This document shows, piece by piece, positions 31,381 to 40,022 of a DNA stretch of 43,458 bases. The DNA is taken from positions 1 to 43,458 of the forward strand of contig JAWXTP010000012.1 of NCBI GenBank assembly GCA_044433415.1, written 5' to 3'. The position numbers and the translations under genes are program-made. The notes beneath the pieces were generated by a model that made no database searches, had not been told where the DNA came from, and worked only from the letters and a program-made list of their open reading frames with translations. Numbering within the stretch: the first letter of the stretch is position 1; each line of letters starts with the position of its first letter. The DNA comes from JAWXTP01 sp044433415 (GTDB taxonomy: Bacteria; Bacteroidota; Bacteroidia; Bacteroidales; Rikenellaceae).

Positions 31381-31940
31381 GTGTATATACAAAAACAGGA
31401 GATGATGGTACAACTGCCTTAATTGGAGGTAGACGAGTACCTAAATATGATTTGCAATTAGAAGCATACGGTACTGTTGACGAACTTACAGCGTTTGTTG
31501 CTTTACTGCATGATTATATTGTAGATAGAAATATAGAAAGTGATATATTAGAAAAGGAGACTAATCGTCTTTTGACTATTATTAATAAGTTAATGGTTGT
31601 TCAGTCGTTGTTTGCAGCAGACGAAGGGGTAGAAAAAAAACTACCTCAGATTTTGGAAGATGATATATTAGAATTAGAGTCAGCTATAGATTGTATGAGT
31701 GATTCTTTATCTAAAATATTTAAATTTACTCTTCCTTGTGGTGATACTCTTGTTTCTACAGCGCATGTTTGTCGAACAATTTGTAGAAGAGCTGAGAGAG
31801 CAGGCTTGCGTGCTGGGGAATCTGTATTTATTGAGCCGCTATCTTTAAAATACCTTAATAGGCTTTCTGATTATTTGTATACACTTTCTCGTTTGCTAAC
31901 TAGTGAATGTGGGTGTGAGGAAGTACTTTGGAAACCATAA
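31377..31940 (+). CDS. Cob(I)alamin adenosyltransferase, PduO type
   Basis: 187 residues. MSVYTKTGDDGTTALIGGRRVPK is the N-terminal ATP-binding signature. AYGTVDELTAF and CRTICRRAERAGLRA (with the conserved R-x-x-x-R-x-A-E-R) complete the PduO-type motif set. It transfers adenosine from ATP to cob(I)alamin to make coenzyme B12. The start overlaps the upstream gene by 4 bp. Confidence 0.94.
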   Translation: MSVYTKTGDDGTTALIGGRRVPKYDLQLEAYGTVDELTAFVALLHDYIVDRNIESDILEKETNRLLTIINKLMVVQSLFAADEGVEKKLPQILEDDILELESAIDCMSDSLSKIFKFTLPCGDTLVSTAHVCRTICRRAERAGLRAGESVFIEPLSLKYLNRLSDYLYTLSRLLTSECGCEEVLWKP

Positions 31941-32048
31941 TTATATGCTATTTATTGTAAAAAAAGTGTAATAAAAACTAAAAATTCAATATAAAATGTT
32001 AAAATTATGTAGTTTAGTTTACTAAATTGAAAAATAGCGCTTTAATTT

Positions 32049-32079
32049 TTTGCTATTTATTTAGTTTTTTATACTTTTG
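32049..32079 (+). promoter_or_regulatory. Promoter of the DUF2795 gene
   Basis: TTTG at 32049-32052, 19-nt spacer, TACTTTTG at 32072-32079, 39 bp before the ATG at 32119. This rules out the in-frame TTG at 32077 as start. Confidence 0.8.
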
Positions 32080-32118
32080 CTCAAAATTAATTTTAAACAA
32101 ATCTTAAAATATATAAAT

Positions 32119-32340
32119 ATGTATTGGACACTAGAACTTGCATCGAAAATGGAAGATGCGCCTTGGCCAGCAACAAAAGAGGAATTAATTGATTATGCTG
32201 TGCGTTCTGGAGCACCGTTAGAGGTTATCGAGAATTTACAAGAAATTGAAGACGAAGGAGAAGTTTACGAAAGTATCGAAGATATTTGGCCTGACTATCC
32301 TAGTAAAGATGATTTCTTCTTTAACGAAGAGGAATATTAA
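32119..32340 (+). CDS. DUF2795 domain protein
   Basis: 73 residues, very acidic: MYWTLELASKMEDAPWPATKEELIDYAVRSGAP matches the DUF2795 pattern (P-W-P-A-T-K-x-E-L-I-x-Y-A), and the C-terminus is Asp/Glu/Phe-rich. The start at 32119 is fixed by the promoter immediately upstream. Function is unknown; the gene is monocistronic and ends at a bidirectional hairpin. Confidence 0.85.
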   Translation: MYWTLELASKMEDAPWPATKEELIDYAVRSGAPLEVIENLQEIEDEGEVYESIEDIWPDYPSKDDFFFNEEEY

Positions 32341-32372
32341 TCGTTTTCTTGATGAAGGTGACAAATCCCTTT

Positions 32373-32419
32373 AGGGAACTTCTAAAATTGAATAAAGCCA
32401 ATTATTAGAACTCCCCTTT
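32373..32419. repeat. Dispersed palindromic unit
   Basis: Imperfect inverted arms built around GGAACTTCTAA and TTAGAACTCCCC, sharing TTAGAACTCCCCTTT with the hairpin between argC and argD. Confidence 0.6.
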
Positions 32420-32426
32420 AAATCAT

Positions 32427-32475
32427 GAACCCAACCTACGTTGCAGAGTTTGTAGCGTTAGGTTGGGTTCTTTGT
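32427..32475. terminator. Terminator between DUF2795 and murA
   Basis: 12-bp stem GAACCCAACCTA/TAGGTTGGGTTC with a 20-nt loop followed by TTTGTTTTT on the plus strand; it lies between convergent genes. Confidence 0.75.
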
Positions 32476-32477
32476 TT

Positions 32478-33785
32478 TTAAAGTACGCGCTTAATGTTTG
32501 CGCCAAGTGCATTTAAACGGCCGTCTATATTTTCGTAACCTCTATCTATTTGTTCAATATTTTGGATTACGCTACGTCCGTCAGCAGACATTGCTGCAAT
32601 AAGTAAGGCTACACCAGCTCTAATATCTGGAGAAGTCATTACCGATGGCCTTAATTTAAATTGATTATTATGACCTATGACTGTAGCACGGTGAGGGTCG
32701 CATAATATGATTTGAGCACCCATATCTATCAGTTTGTCAACAAAGAAAAGTCTGCTTTCGAACATCTTTTGATGTATTAAGACAGTACCCTTAGCCTGAG
32801 TTGCTACTACTAAAAATAGACTCAATAAGTCGGGGGTAAGTCCTGGCCATGGTGCATCTGCAATAGTCATAATGGAACCATCAATAAAAGATTCTATTTC
32901 ATAACTATCATGACGAGGGATGTAAATATCATCACCTTTTTGTTCGAACTTAATGCCCATACGAGAGAATTGATCAGGGATAATTCCTAGGTTATCAAAA
33001 GATACATCTTTAATTGTAATCTCAGAATGAGTCATTGCTGCCATACCTATGAAGCTACCTACTTCTATCATATCTGGTAGCATAGTGTGTTCAGTGCCAC
33101 CAAGAGAGCTTACACCCTCAATAGTAAGAAGATTTGAGCCTATGCCTGAGATTTTAGCCCCCATTCTATTTAACATTTTACTTAACTGTTGAAGGTAAGG
33201 TTCACAGGCAGCGTTATATATAGTTGTTGTGCCCTCAGCTAGTACAGCAGCCATTAAAATATTAGCAGTACCTGTCACGCTAGCTTCGTCAAGTAACATA
33301 TATGTACCTTTAAGTTTCTTAGCAGTAACAGTAAAGAAACCTGTATCTAGGTCGAAATTTAATTCTGCTCCAAGTTTTACGAAACCAGCAAAGTGAGTGT
33401 CTAGTCGTCGTCTTCCAATTTTATCACCTCCAGGTTTTGGTGCGTAACCTTTACCAAACCTACTAAGTAGAGGACCTATTATCATAATAGCTCCTCTAAG
33501 TCGAGACATATCTTTTTGGTATTCCTCAGACTCTATAAAGTCAAAATCTATGTTGCTAGCTTCGAAAGAATAGGAATGCTTAGAATGTTTTTCAACTTTT
33601 ACTCCCATTTTTCCCAATAGCTTTATAAGCAACATAACATCAAGTATGTTAGGGATATTGTTTATTGTTACACGTTTGTCAGTAAGTAATACAGCGCATA
33701 AAATCTGTAGTGCTTCGTTTTTTGCTCCTTGTGGAGTAATCTCTCCTTGTAAGGGATTGCCTCCTGTTACTTCAAATATTGCCAT
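32478..33785 (-). CDS. murA: UDP-N-acetylglucosamine 1-carboxyvinyltransferase, Cys-to-Asp form
   Basis: 435 residues. QGAKNEALQILCAVLLTD is the N-terminal UDP-GlcNAc loop; the two-domain EPT fold continues to FESRLFFVDKLIDMGA and DIRAGVALLIAA near the end. In the catalytic loop (APKPGGDKIGRRRLDTH) the position of E. coli Cys115 is Asp (residue 121). A Cys-to-Asp change at this position is known to keep activity while preventing fosfomycin alkylation. It performs the first committed step of peptidoglycan synthesis. 20 bp separate it from trkA, and the two are likely an operon. Confidence 0.94.
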   Translation of the reverse strand: MAIFEVTGGNPLQGEITPQGAKNEALQILCAVLLTDKRVTINNIPNILDVMLLIKLLGKMGVKVEKHSKHSYSFEASNIDFDFIESEEYQKDMSRLRGAIMIIGPLLSRFGKGYAPKPGGDKIGRRRLDTHFAGFVKLGAELNFDLDTGFFTVTAKKLKGTYMLLDEASVTGTANILMAAVLAEGTTTIYNAACEPYLQQLSKMLNRMGAKISGIGSNLLTIEGVSSLGGTEHTMLPDMIEVGSFIGMAAMTHSEITIKDVSFDNLGIIPDQFSRMGIKFEQKGDDIYIPRHDSYEIESFIDGSIMTIADAPWPGLTPDLLSLFLVVATQAKGTVLIHQKMFESRLFFVDKLIDMGAQIILCDPHRATVIGHNNQFKLRPSVMTSPDIRAGVALLIAAMSADGRSVIQNIEQIDRGYENIDGRLNALGANIKRVL

Positions 33786-33805
33786 ATAATATGTGTTTTA
33801 GAGTG

Positions 33806-35146
33806 TTAGTCAAAATATCTACCAATTTTTAATATTGCATCAGGCATAGAGAAAACTACAACTCTATCATACGCCTTTATTTCTGTATTTCCGTCAGCAA
33901 TAATAACTTTGTCACCTCTTACTATGCCGCCTATGGTTGCATTTGTAGGGAATTTAAGATCACGAAGATTATGTTTAGTGATTATGCTACCAGGTTTAGC
34001 GATAAGTTCTAAAACCTCAGCATCACATCCATTTAAACATTTTATCGCTTGAACGTCAGTATTCATTGTGAAACGGAAGATGTTACTAGCTGTAGTTAGC
34101 TTCTTGTTTATGACAGTATCTATACCCATGCTTGCTGCTAGGTTTATATAGTTAATGTTTTCTATCTCAGCGATAACCTTTTTAACGCCTAGTTTTTTTG
34201 CTAACATAGCTGTAAGAATGTTTGTTTCGCTACGTCCTGTTACTGCAACAAAAGCATCCATCTCTCCTAATTGTTCTTCTACCATAAGATCTTTATTACG
34301 GCCGTCAGCATAAATTACAAGAGTGTTTTTTAACCTTTCTGATAGTAGGTTTGCTTTTTCAAGGTTGTAATCTATAAGTTTAACTTTCAAGGTGTCTTGC
34401 ATAGCCAAAGCTATACGTTGACCAATTTTACTACCTCCTAGTATCATTAAATTTTTAACCTGTATCTTGTCTTTTCCTGATAAAGAGAGAACATCGTCAG
34501 CATATCTACGGTTAGCAATAACATATATAGTGTCTCCCTCTTTGAAGATATCTTCTTTATGAGGAATGATAGTTTCGCCGTTGCGTGATATGGCTACAGT
34601 GCGGTAGTGTAGCTTTTCTGTATTTTTTGTAAGTTGAAGTAGGGACCTGTCAACAAGAGGAGAATAACTATCAAGAGTCATCACCACAAGTGTTAATCTA
34701 TTATCTGAAAAACCGAAATATTCACTGGAGCTAGTATTGCTAAGTAGGGTTATAACCTCGTTAGCTGCGCCTTTTTCTGGGTAGAAAAGGTAATCAATAC
34801 CCATATTTAAGAATACATCTTTATTGTCAGGTTGTAAGTATTCGTCGTTATCTATCCTTGCAATAACTTTCTTAGCGCCCATTCTTTTAGCAAGCATAGC
34901 AGATAATATATTGCGACTTTCATATTGACTTACAGCGATAAAAAGATTACAAGTTTTAAGTTCAGCTTTCTCTAGGGTTTCAAAAGTTGTCATGTCGCCC
35001 TTAATTGTGAAAACGTCACCGTTACTCATTGCATCTTCTAATTTTCTCATGTCAGCATCAATGACAGTAATGTCATGAAACTCATCTCCAAGCATTTTTG
35101 CTAAATGAAGACCTACTTCGCCTGCTCCTGCAATAACAATTTTCAT
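33806..35146 (-). CDS. trkA: Trk system potassium uptake regulator TrkA
   Basis: 446 residues with two RCK modules: the first nucleotide-binding fold begins IVIAGAGEVGLHLAKML, the second NLMILGGSKIGQRIALAM near residue 230. Each is followed by a TrkA-C domain (for example GDTIYVIANRR and AYDRVVVFSMPDAI). It is a cytoplasmic ring that gates a TrkH/KtrB K+ channel; trkH is not in the window. Confidence 0.94.
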   Translation of the reverse strand: MKIVIAGAGEVGLHLAKMLGDEFHDITVIDADMRKLEDAMSNGDVFTIKGDMTTFETLEKAELKTCNLFIAVSQYESRNILSAMLAKRMGAKKVIARIDNDEYLQPDNKDVFLNMGIDYLFYPEKGAANEVITLLSNTSSSEYFGFSDNRLTLVVMTLDSYSPLVDRSLLQLTKNTEKLHYRTVAISRNGETIIPHKEDIFKEGDTIYVIANRRYADDVLSLSGKDKIQVKNLMILGGSKIGQRIALAMQDTLKVKLIDYNLEKANLLSERLKNTLVIYADGRNKDLMVEEQLGEMDAFVAVTGRSETNILTAMLAKKLGVKKVIAEIENINYINLAASMGIDTVINKKLTTASNIFRFTMNTDVQAIKCLNGCDAEVLELIAKPGSIITKHNLRDLKFPTNATIGGIVRGDKVIIADGNTEIKAYDRVVVFSMPDAILKIGRYFD

Positions 35147-35200
35147 TATCTTATAATTTTATAATTTTTCAGTAGTGATAATACTCTTCTTATTCTAGTC

Positions 35201-35231
35201 CAAATATACGAAATAAATTACATATTACAAA
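35201..35231 (-). promoter_or_regulatory. Promoter of trkA-murA
   Basis: Minus strand: TTTG at 35231-35228, 19-nt spacer, TATATTTG at 35208-35201. The divergent small gene has TAACTTTG at about 35240-35247 on the plus strand. Confidence 0.8.
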
Positions 35232-35273
35232 TAAATATATTAACTTTGCCGTTATATTAAAAATAATAAAATT

Positions 35274-35543
35274 ATGAGTTCTACAGTTTTTGTTTTTCTA
35301 GCAGCTATAATAATGGTTGCTATGATGGTTTTAGGGTTATCAATAACACAGATACGTAAAGGCAGAGATTTGCAAAGTGAAGTTGGTGAAAATGACGAAA
35401 TGAAGAGAAGAGGGCTTAAATGCGCTAGCCAGGAGATGATAGAGGAGGAAAAAGCTCTAGGTCTAATGGACGGTGACTGTGGTGATTATGTTTCTTGTAG
35501 CCTAGGAAGTTGCAATACATGTACAGAGCATGATGAAAAATAA
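35274..35543 (+). CDS. Small Cys-rich membrane protein (NqrM-like architecture)
   Basis: 89 residues: an N-terminal transmembrane helix (VFVFLAAIIMVAMMVLGLSI), a basic connector, and a C-terminal Cys-rich segment (LKCASQEMIEEE, then DCGDYVSC and GSCNTCTE). A TM helix plus Cys motif is the layout of NqrM, the maturation factor of the Na+-NQR complex, but the spacing differs and no nqr genes are nearby. It could bind a metal or an Fe-S cluster. Monocistronic, with divergent promoter and its own strong terminator. Confidence 0.65.
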   Translation: MSSTVFVFLAAIIMVAMMVLGLSITQIRKGRDLQSEVGENDEMKRRGLKCASQEMIEEEKALGLMDGDCGDYVSCSLGSCNTCTEHDEK

Positions 35544-35592
35544 CTTTTTTAGAAACATTAAAAGTCCTGTGTTATATTTCATTCAGATGAGA

Positions 35593-35650
35593 CATAAATA
35601 AATAGAGCATCTGCAAAATTACTACTTTGCAGATGCTCTATTTATTTATG
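35593..35650. terminator. Bidirectional terminator before trpB
   Basis: A perfect 25-bp stem (35593-35617 with 35626-35650) and 8-nt loop between convergent genes; the stem ends are A/T-rich so it can act both ways. Confidence 0.85.
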
Positions 35651-35662
35651 TGGAATATTGAA

Positions 35663-37021
35663 TTATTCGTCTAGTTTACGAAGGTTTTCAGCGATTTCCT
35701 CATCAGTAACATTGTAGTTTGTAAGCTCGTTAGAAAGATACTTATCATACGATGTCATATCAATTAAACCGTGACCAGAAAGGTTAAATAAGATAACTTT
35801 CTCTTCACCAGTTTCTATACATTTCTTAGCTTCCTCTATTGTTGCAGAGATAGCGTGACATGATTCTGGAGCAGGAACAATGCCTTCAGTACGTGCAAAT
35901 AAACATCCAGCCTCAAAGCTGTCTAATTGTTTAACGCGTACAGCTTCAATAAGTTCGTCTTTCAATAATTGAGATGCAATAACACCAGCACCATGGTAAC
36001 GTAAACCACCAGCATGTATATTAGGAGGTGTAAAGTTGTGGCCTAAAGTAAACATAGGAAGTAGAGGAGTGTAACCAGCCTCATCACCAAAGTCATAACG
36101 GAAAACACCTTTTGTTAATTTAGGGCAAGAAGCAGGCTCAGCAGCAATAAAACGAGTTTTCTTACCTTCTAGGAGGTTTTTACGTAAGAAAGGAAAAGCA
36201 ATACCACCAAAGTTTGAACCACCACCAAAACAACCAATAACAACGTCTGGATATTCACCAGCCATTTCCATTTGTTTGATACTTTCTTGACCAATTACTG
36301 TTTGGTGAAGGGTAACATGGTTAAGCACTGAACCAAGTGTGTATTTACAATTTGGAGTACTTAGTGCAAGTTCTACAGCTTCAGAGATTGCTATACCTAA
36401 AGAACCAGGGCTGTTAGGAGTGTCAGTTAACACTTTACGTCCAGCTTTTGTAGACATAGAAGGAGAAGGGATAACTTGTGCACCAAAAGTTTGCATGATA
36501 GAGCGACGATAAGGTTTTTGCTCATAGCTAACTCTTACCATATATACAGCTAATTCAAGATCAAATTGGCTAGTTGCATAAGAAAGAGCTGCGCCCCACT
36601 GACCAGCACCAGTTTCTGTAGTGATGTTAGTAATGCCTTGCATTTTGTTGTAGTATGCTTGAGCAATAGCCGAGTTGATTTTGTGAGAACCTATAGGGCT
36701 AACACTCTCATTTTTGAAATAGATGTGTGCAGGTGTGCCAAGAGCTTTCTCAAGTCCGTAAGCACGAACTAGAGGAGTACAACGGTAGTTTTTATATAAA
36801 TCACGTACTGGTTTTGGAATTTCAATAAATGCATCAGTAGTGTTCATTTCTTGTTGGCATAGCTCCTCAGCAAAGATAGGATATAAATCCTCTGCTTTTA
36901 GAGGCTCTTTTGTTCCTGGATGTAAATCAGGTTTTGGTTTGTTAGGCATTTCTGCCACTATGTTATACCAATGTGTAGGAATTTCACTTTCTGGAAGAAT
37001 AAAGCGTTTTGAATCTTTCAT
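35663..37021 (-). CDS. trpB: Tryptophan synthase beta chain, TrpB2 type
   Basis: 452 residues, longer than the ~400-residue TrpB1. The PLP lysine is in SVSPIGSHKINSAIAQAYY, the phosphate-binding glycines in GCFGGGSNFGG, plus ARTEGIVPAPESCHA and NLSGHGLIDMTSYD. The long N-terminal extension (ILPESEIPTHWYNIVAEMPNKP) is diagnostic of TrpB2. TrpB2 can act without TrpA, converting indole and serine to Trp. No other trp gene is adjacent. It follows the sugar porter on the same strand beyond a 12-bp hairpin, an unusual context. Confidence 0.92.
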   Translation of the reverse strand: MKDSKRFILPESEIPTHWYNIVAEMPNKPKPDLHPGTKEPLKAEDLYPIFAEELCQQEMNTTDAFIEIPKPVRDLYKNYRCTPLVRAYGLEKALGTPAHIYFKNESVSPIGSHKINSAIAQAYYNKMQGITNITTETGAGQWGAALSYATSQFDLELAVYMVRVSYEQKPYRRSIMQTFGAQVIPSPSMSTKAGRKVLTDTPNSPGSLGIAISEAVELALSTPNCKYTLGSVLNHVTLHQTVIGQESIKQMEMAGEYPDVVIGCFGGGSNFGGIAFPFLRKNLLEGKKTRFIAAEPASCPKLTKGVFRYDFGDEAGYTPLLPMFTLGHNFTPPNIHAGGLRYHGAGVIASQLLKDELIEAVRVKQLDSFEAGCLFARTEGIVPAPESCHAISATIEEAKKCIETGEEKVILFNLSGHGLIDMTSYDKYLSNELTNYNVTDEEIAENLRKLDE

Positions 37022-37056
37022 AGTAAAGTTTGTTAAGTTGTTAAAATAGAATAGTT

Positions 37057-37087
37057 GTCCACTAGAAGTACCTTGCTTCTAGTGGAC
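37057..37087 (-). terminator. Hairpin between sugar porter and trpB
   Basis: Perfect 12-bp stem GTCCACTAGAAG/CTTCTAGTGGAC with 7-nt loop. The T tract after it is weak on the minus strand, so termination may be partial. Confidence 0.6.
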
Positions 37088-37095
37088 GATAAATA

Positions 37096-38496
37096 TTATT
37101 TTCTCCAAAGATTAGTCATGTCTTCTAGAGTCTTGCCCTTAGTCTCAGGAACAAGTTTCCATACGAAGATAGCAGATAGTAATGAGAAGAATGCGTAAAT
37201 TAGGTAAGTGCCACCCACGCTCCAAGCAGAAAGTGAGATGAATGTACTAGAAACAGTGAAGTTTGCTATCCATTGAGCAGCAACAGCTATTGCTACAGCT
37301 TTACCACGAATAGTGTTAGGGAAGATTTCAGCGATAAGAACCCAACAAATAGGACCCCAACTCATCATAAATGAAGCTGTGTAAATAATAATAGATACTA
37401 AAGCTGCAACACCGATAGATTCAGTGAAAGAGAATATACTTAACGCTACCATACCTGTTAACATACCTATAGAACCGATGATAAGTAAAGGTTTACGACC
37501 AAATCGGTCTACAGTAGCAATAGCGATTAATGTGAATAGGATGTTTACAAAACCCATAACAACAGTTTGTAACATAGAAGCATCACCCGAAGCACCCATA
37601 GTTTCAAAAATACGAGGTGCATAGTAAAGAACAACATTTATACCTATAGCTTGTTGGAAGATAGAAAGAGCCACACCTATAAAAATTACTAACCAACCAT
37701 AAGCAAATAGTCTTTCGCTCTTTTCTTTAGATGTATTTTTTATGCTTTCAAGTATAATGTCAGCTTCTTTTTTACCGTTAATTCTTGCTAGTACACTAAA
37801 AGCCTTATTGTATCGCCCTGTAAGCACTAAATAACGGGGTGTCATAGGAACGAAGAATAACAATAGTCCGAATATTCCAGCAGGGATAGCCTCACTGACA
37901 AACATACGTCTCCAACCTACAGCTTCCATACTTTCATTAGCTTCTGCAATGTTAAGACGGATAAGGTAACTTACAAAGTATACGACTAACATACCGAAGA
38001 TGATAGCGAATTGGTTACAAGATATTAATGTTCCTCGAATTTTAGCAGGTGCAATTTCTGCGATATACATAGGACATACGGCAGAAGCCAATCCTACACC
38101 TAATCCCCCAATCACACGATAAAAGTTGAACATTATTAATAAATCTTTTGTAGGTTTTCCGTATTCAAAGAATAAAAATTCAGGATAGTATGAACCTAGC
38201 GCTGATAAAAAGAATAATAATGCTGCAAGTCTTAGCGAGTTTCTACGACCAAGAGTATTTGCAAAAAAGCCTGATAATAATCCCCCTAGCACACAACCAA
38301 TAAGGGCACTAGATGATGTTATGCCATGTAAGGCATCAGTGTAGACAAAGTCTGTAGCTCCTTGAAAGAAACCTTGAAGTCCTTTTTCTGCTCCAGATAC
38401 AACGGCTGTGTCATATCCGAAAAGTAAACCTCCAATAATGGCTACTGACGTCACTGCGTAAAGGTAAGCTTTGTTACCTGTGTTTTCATTTCTCAT
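37096..38496 (-). CDS. xylE: MFS sugar porter (D-xylose transporter, XylE-like)
   Basis: 466 residues, 12 predicted membrane helices. Sugar-porter signatures are GYDTAVVSGAEKGL in TM1, GRRNSLRLAALLFF after TM2, GLGVGLASAVCPMYIAEI, the central VPMTPRYLVLTGR, and PETKGKTLEDM at the end. It brings sugar in by H+ symport. Its location 3' of xylB-xylA on the same strand indicates xylose as the likely substrate. A terminator-like hairpin after xylA (38622-38646) would lower its level relative to xylBA. Confidence 0.9.
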   Translation of the reverse strand: MRNENTGNKAYLYAVTSVAIIGGLLFGYDTAVVSGAEKGLQGFFQGATDFVYTDALHGITSSSALIGCVLGGLLSGFFANTLGRRNSLRLAALLFFLSALGSYYPEFLFFEYGKPTKDLLIMFNFYRVIGGLGVGLASAVCPMYIAEIAPAKIRGTLISCNQFAIIFGMLVVYFVSYLIRLNIAEANESMEAVGWRRMFVSEAIPAGIFGLLLFFVPMTPRYLVLTGRYNKAFSVLARINGKKEADIILESIKNTSKEKSERLFAYGWLVIFIGVALSIFQQAIGINVVLYYAPRIFETMGASGDASMLQTVVMGFVNILFTLIAIATVDRFGRKPLLIIGSIGMLTGMVALSIFSFTESIGVAALVSIIIYTASFMMSWGPICWVLIAEIFPNTIRGKAVAIAVAAQWIANFTVSSTFISLSAWSVGGTYLIYAFFSLLSAIFVWKLVPETKGKTLEDMTNLWRK

Positions 38497-38614
38497 TTTA
38501 TTTTAATTTTCAAAATTAGCAGTATCTAAGGAATTTCTATAAGTGTTAATACTTCTGAGACTACAATACATAAGCCCAAACCGAATAAAATTATTATTAT
38601 AACTTTCCCTTAGA

Positions 38615-38646
38615 AACAAAAAGGGGCTAAAGACCATTTAACCCCT
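38615..38646 (-). terminator. Terminator after xylA
   Basis: 10-bp stem AGGGGTTAAA/TTTAGCCCCT with one G-U pair and 5-nt loop, then TTTTTGTTT on the minus strand; 21 bp past the xylA stop. Confidence 0.8.
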
Positions 38647-38667
38647 GTATTTGTTATCTTAAAATTA

Positions 38668-39984
38668 CTAGCAATACATGTTAAGTATAGCTTCGTATAA
38701 TTCTTGTTTACCACTCTTAAGAACTGGTTCGCCATTAGCTTTAGCATAAGCATAAACATCTTCAAGAGTAAGTTTACCTTCTTCAAATTCTTTACCTTTA
38801 CCAGAATCGAATGAAGAATATCTGTCAGCTAACATTTGGCAATATGGAGACTCGTCAACAAGAGCAGCAGCACATTCTAGTGCACGTGCCATAACGTCCA
38901 TAGCAGCGATATGAGCAATAAAGATATCTTCTAAGTCTGTAGAGTTACGACGAGCTCTAGCATCAAAGTTAGTACCACCATTACCTAAACCATCGTTACG
39001 GATGATTTGAACCATAGCTTGAGTTAACTCGTAGTTGTCAATAGGGAATTGGTCTGTATCCCAACCGTTTTGGTAGTCACCACGGTTAGCGTCAATAGAA
39101 CCCAACATATCATTGTCAACAGCTACAGCTAGTTCGTGTTCGAAAGTGTGACCTGCTAAAGTAGCGTGGTTAACTTCGATATTTACTTTGAAGTCTTTGT
39201 CTAAGCCGTTAGCTTTTAAGAAACCTACTACTGTTTCAGTATCAACATCATATTGGTGTTTTGTAGGCTCCATTGGTTTAGGCTCAATTAAGAAAGTACC
39301 TGTGAAACCTTTAGCGCGAGCATAGTCACGAGCAAGAGTTAAAATTTGAGCTAAGTGAGCTTTTTCACGTTTTTGGTCAGTGTTTAATAAAGACATATAA
39401 CCTTCACGACCTCCCCAGAATACGTAGTTTTGACCACCTAGAGCGATAGTAGCATCAATAGCGTTTTTGATTTGAGTAGCAGCACGAGCAACAACGTCAA
39501 ATTCAGGGTTTGTAGCAGCACCATTCATATAACGATAGTGACCGAATACATTTGCAGTACCCCATAATAATTTAAGACCAGTTTCTTTTTGTTTTTGATC
39601 TAAGTAAGCAACGATTTCAGCTAAGTTAGCCTCGTATTCTTCGATAGAGTTACCTTCAGAAATAAGGTCAGTGTCGTGGAAACAGTAGTATTCTATACCT
39701 ACTTTTTGCATGAACTCAAAACCAGCATCTACTTTTTGTTTTGCAATTTCCATAGGAGTAGCAGCTTCATTCCATGGGAATGTTTTTGTACCACCACCAA
39801 ATTGGTCGCTACCTTCAGCGCATAGTGTGTGCCACCAAGCCATAGAGAATTTAAACCAATCTTTCATTTTCTTTCCTTTTACTACTTTCTCTGGATCGTA
39901 GTAACGGAATGCCATAGGGTTTTTGCTTTCTTTACCTTCAAATGGAATTTTACCAATTCCTTCAAAAAATTCTTTAGTTGCCAT
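38668..39984 (-). CDS. xylA: Xylose isomerase
   Basis: 438 residues, class II size. FKFSMAWWHTLCAEGSDQFGG is the N-terminal family segment, YYCFHDTDLI carries the catalytic His/Asp, LLWGTANVFGH follows, and FLIEPKPMEPTKHQYD with NIEVNHATLAGHTFEHE provides the metal ligands. It interconverts D-xylose and D-xylulose. It is second in the operon, 38 bp after xylB. Confidence 0.96.
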   Translation of the reverse strand: MATKEFFEGIGKIPFEGKESKNPMAFRYYDPEKVVKGKKMKDWFKFSMAWWHTLCAEGSDQFGGGTKTFPWNEAATPMEIAKQKVDAGFEFMQKVGIEYYCFHDTDLISEGNSIEEYEANLAEIVAYLDQKQKETGLKLLWGTANVFGHYRYMNGAATNPEFDVVARAATQIKNAIDATIALGGQNYVFWGGREGYMSLLNTDQKREKAHLAQILTLARDYARAKGFTGTFLIEPKPMEPTKHQYDVDTETVVGFLKANGLDKDFKVNIEVNHATLAGHTFEHELAVAVDNDMLGSIDANRGDYQNGWDTDQFPIDNYELTQAMVQIIRNDGLGNGGTNFDARARRNSTDLEDIFIAHIAAMDVMARALECAAALVDESPYCQMLADRYSSFDSGKGKEFEEGKLTLEDVYAYAKANGEPVLKSGKQELYEAILNMYC

Positions 39985-40022
39985 TTTTTTATGATTTAGT
40001 TTGTTGTTTATTTGTTAGTTAA

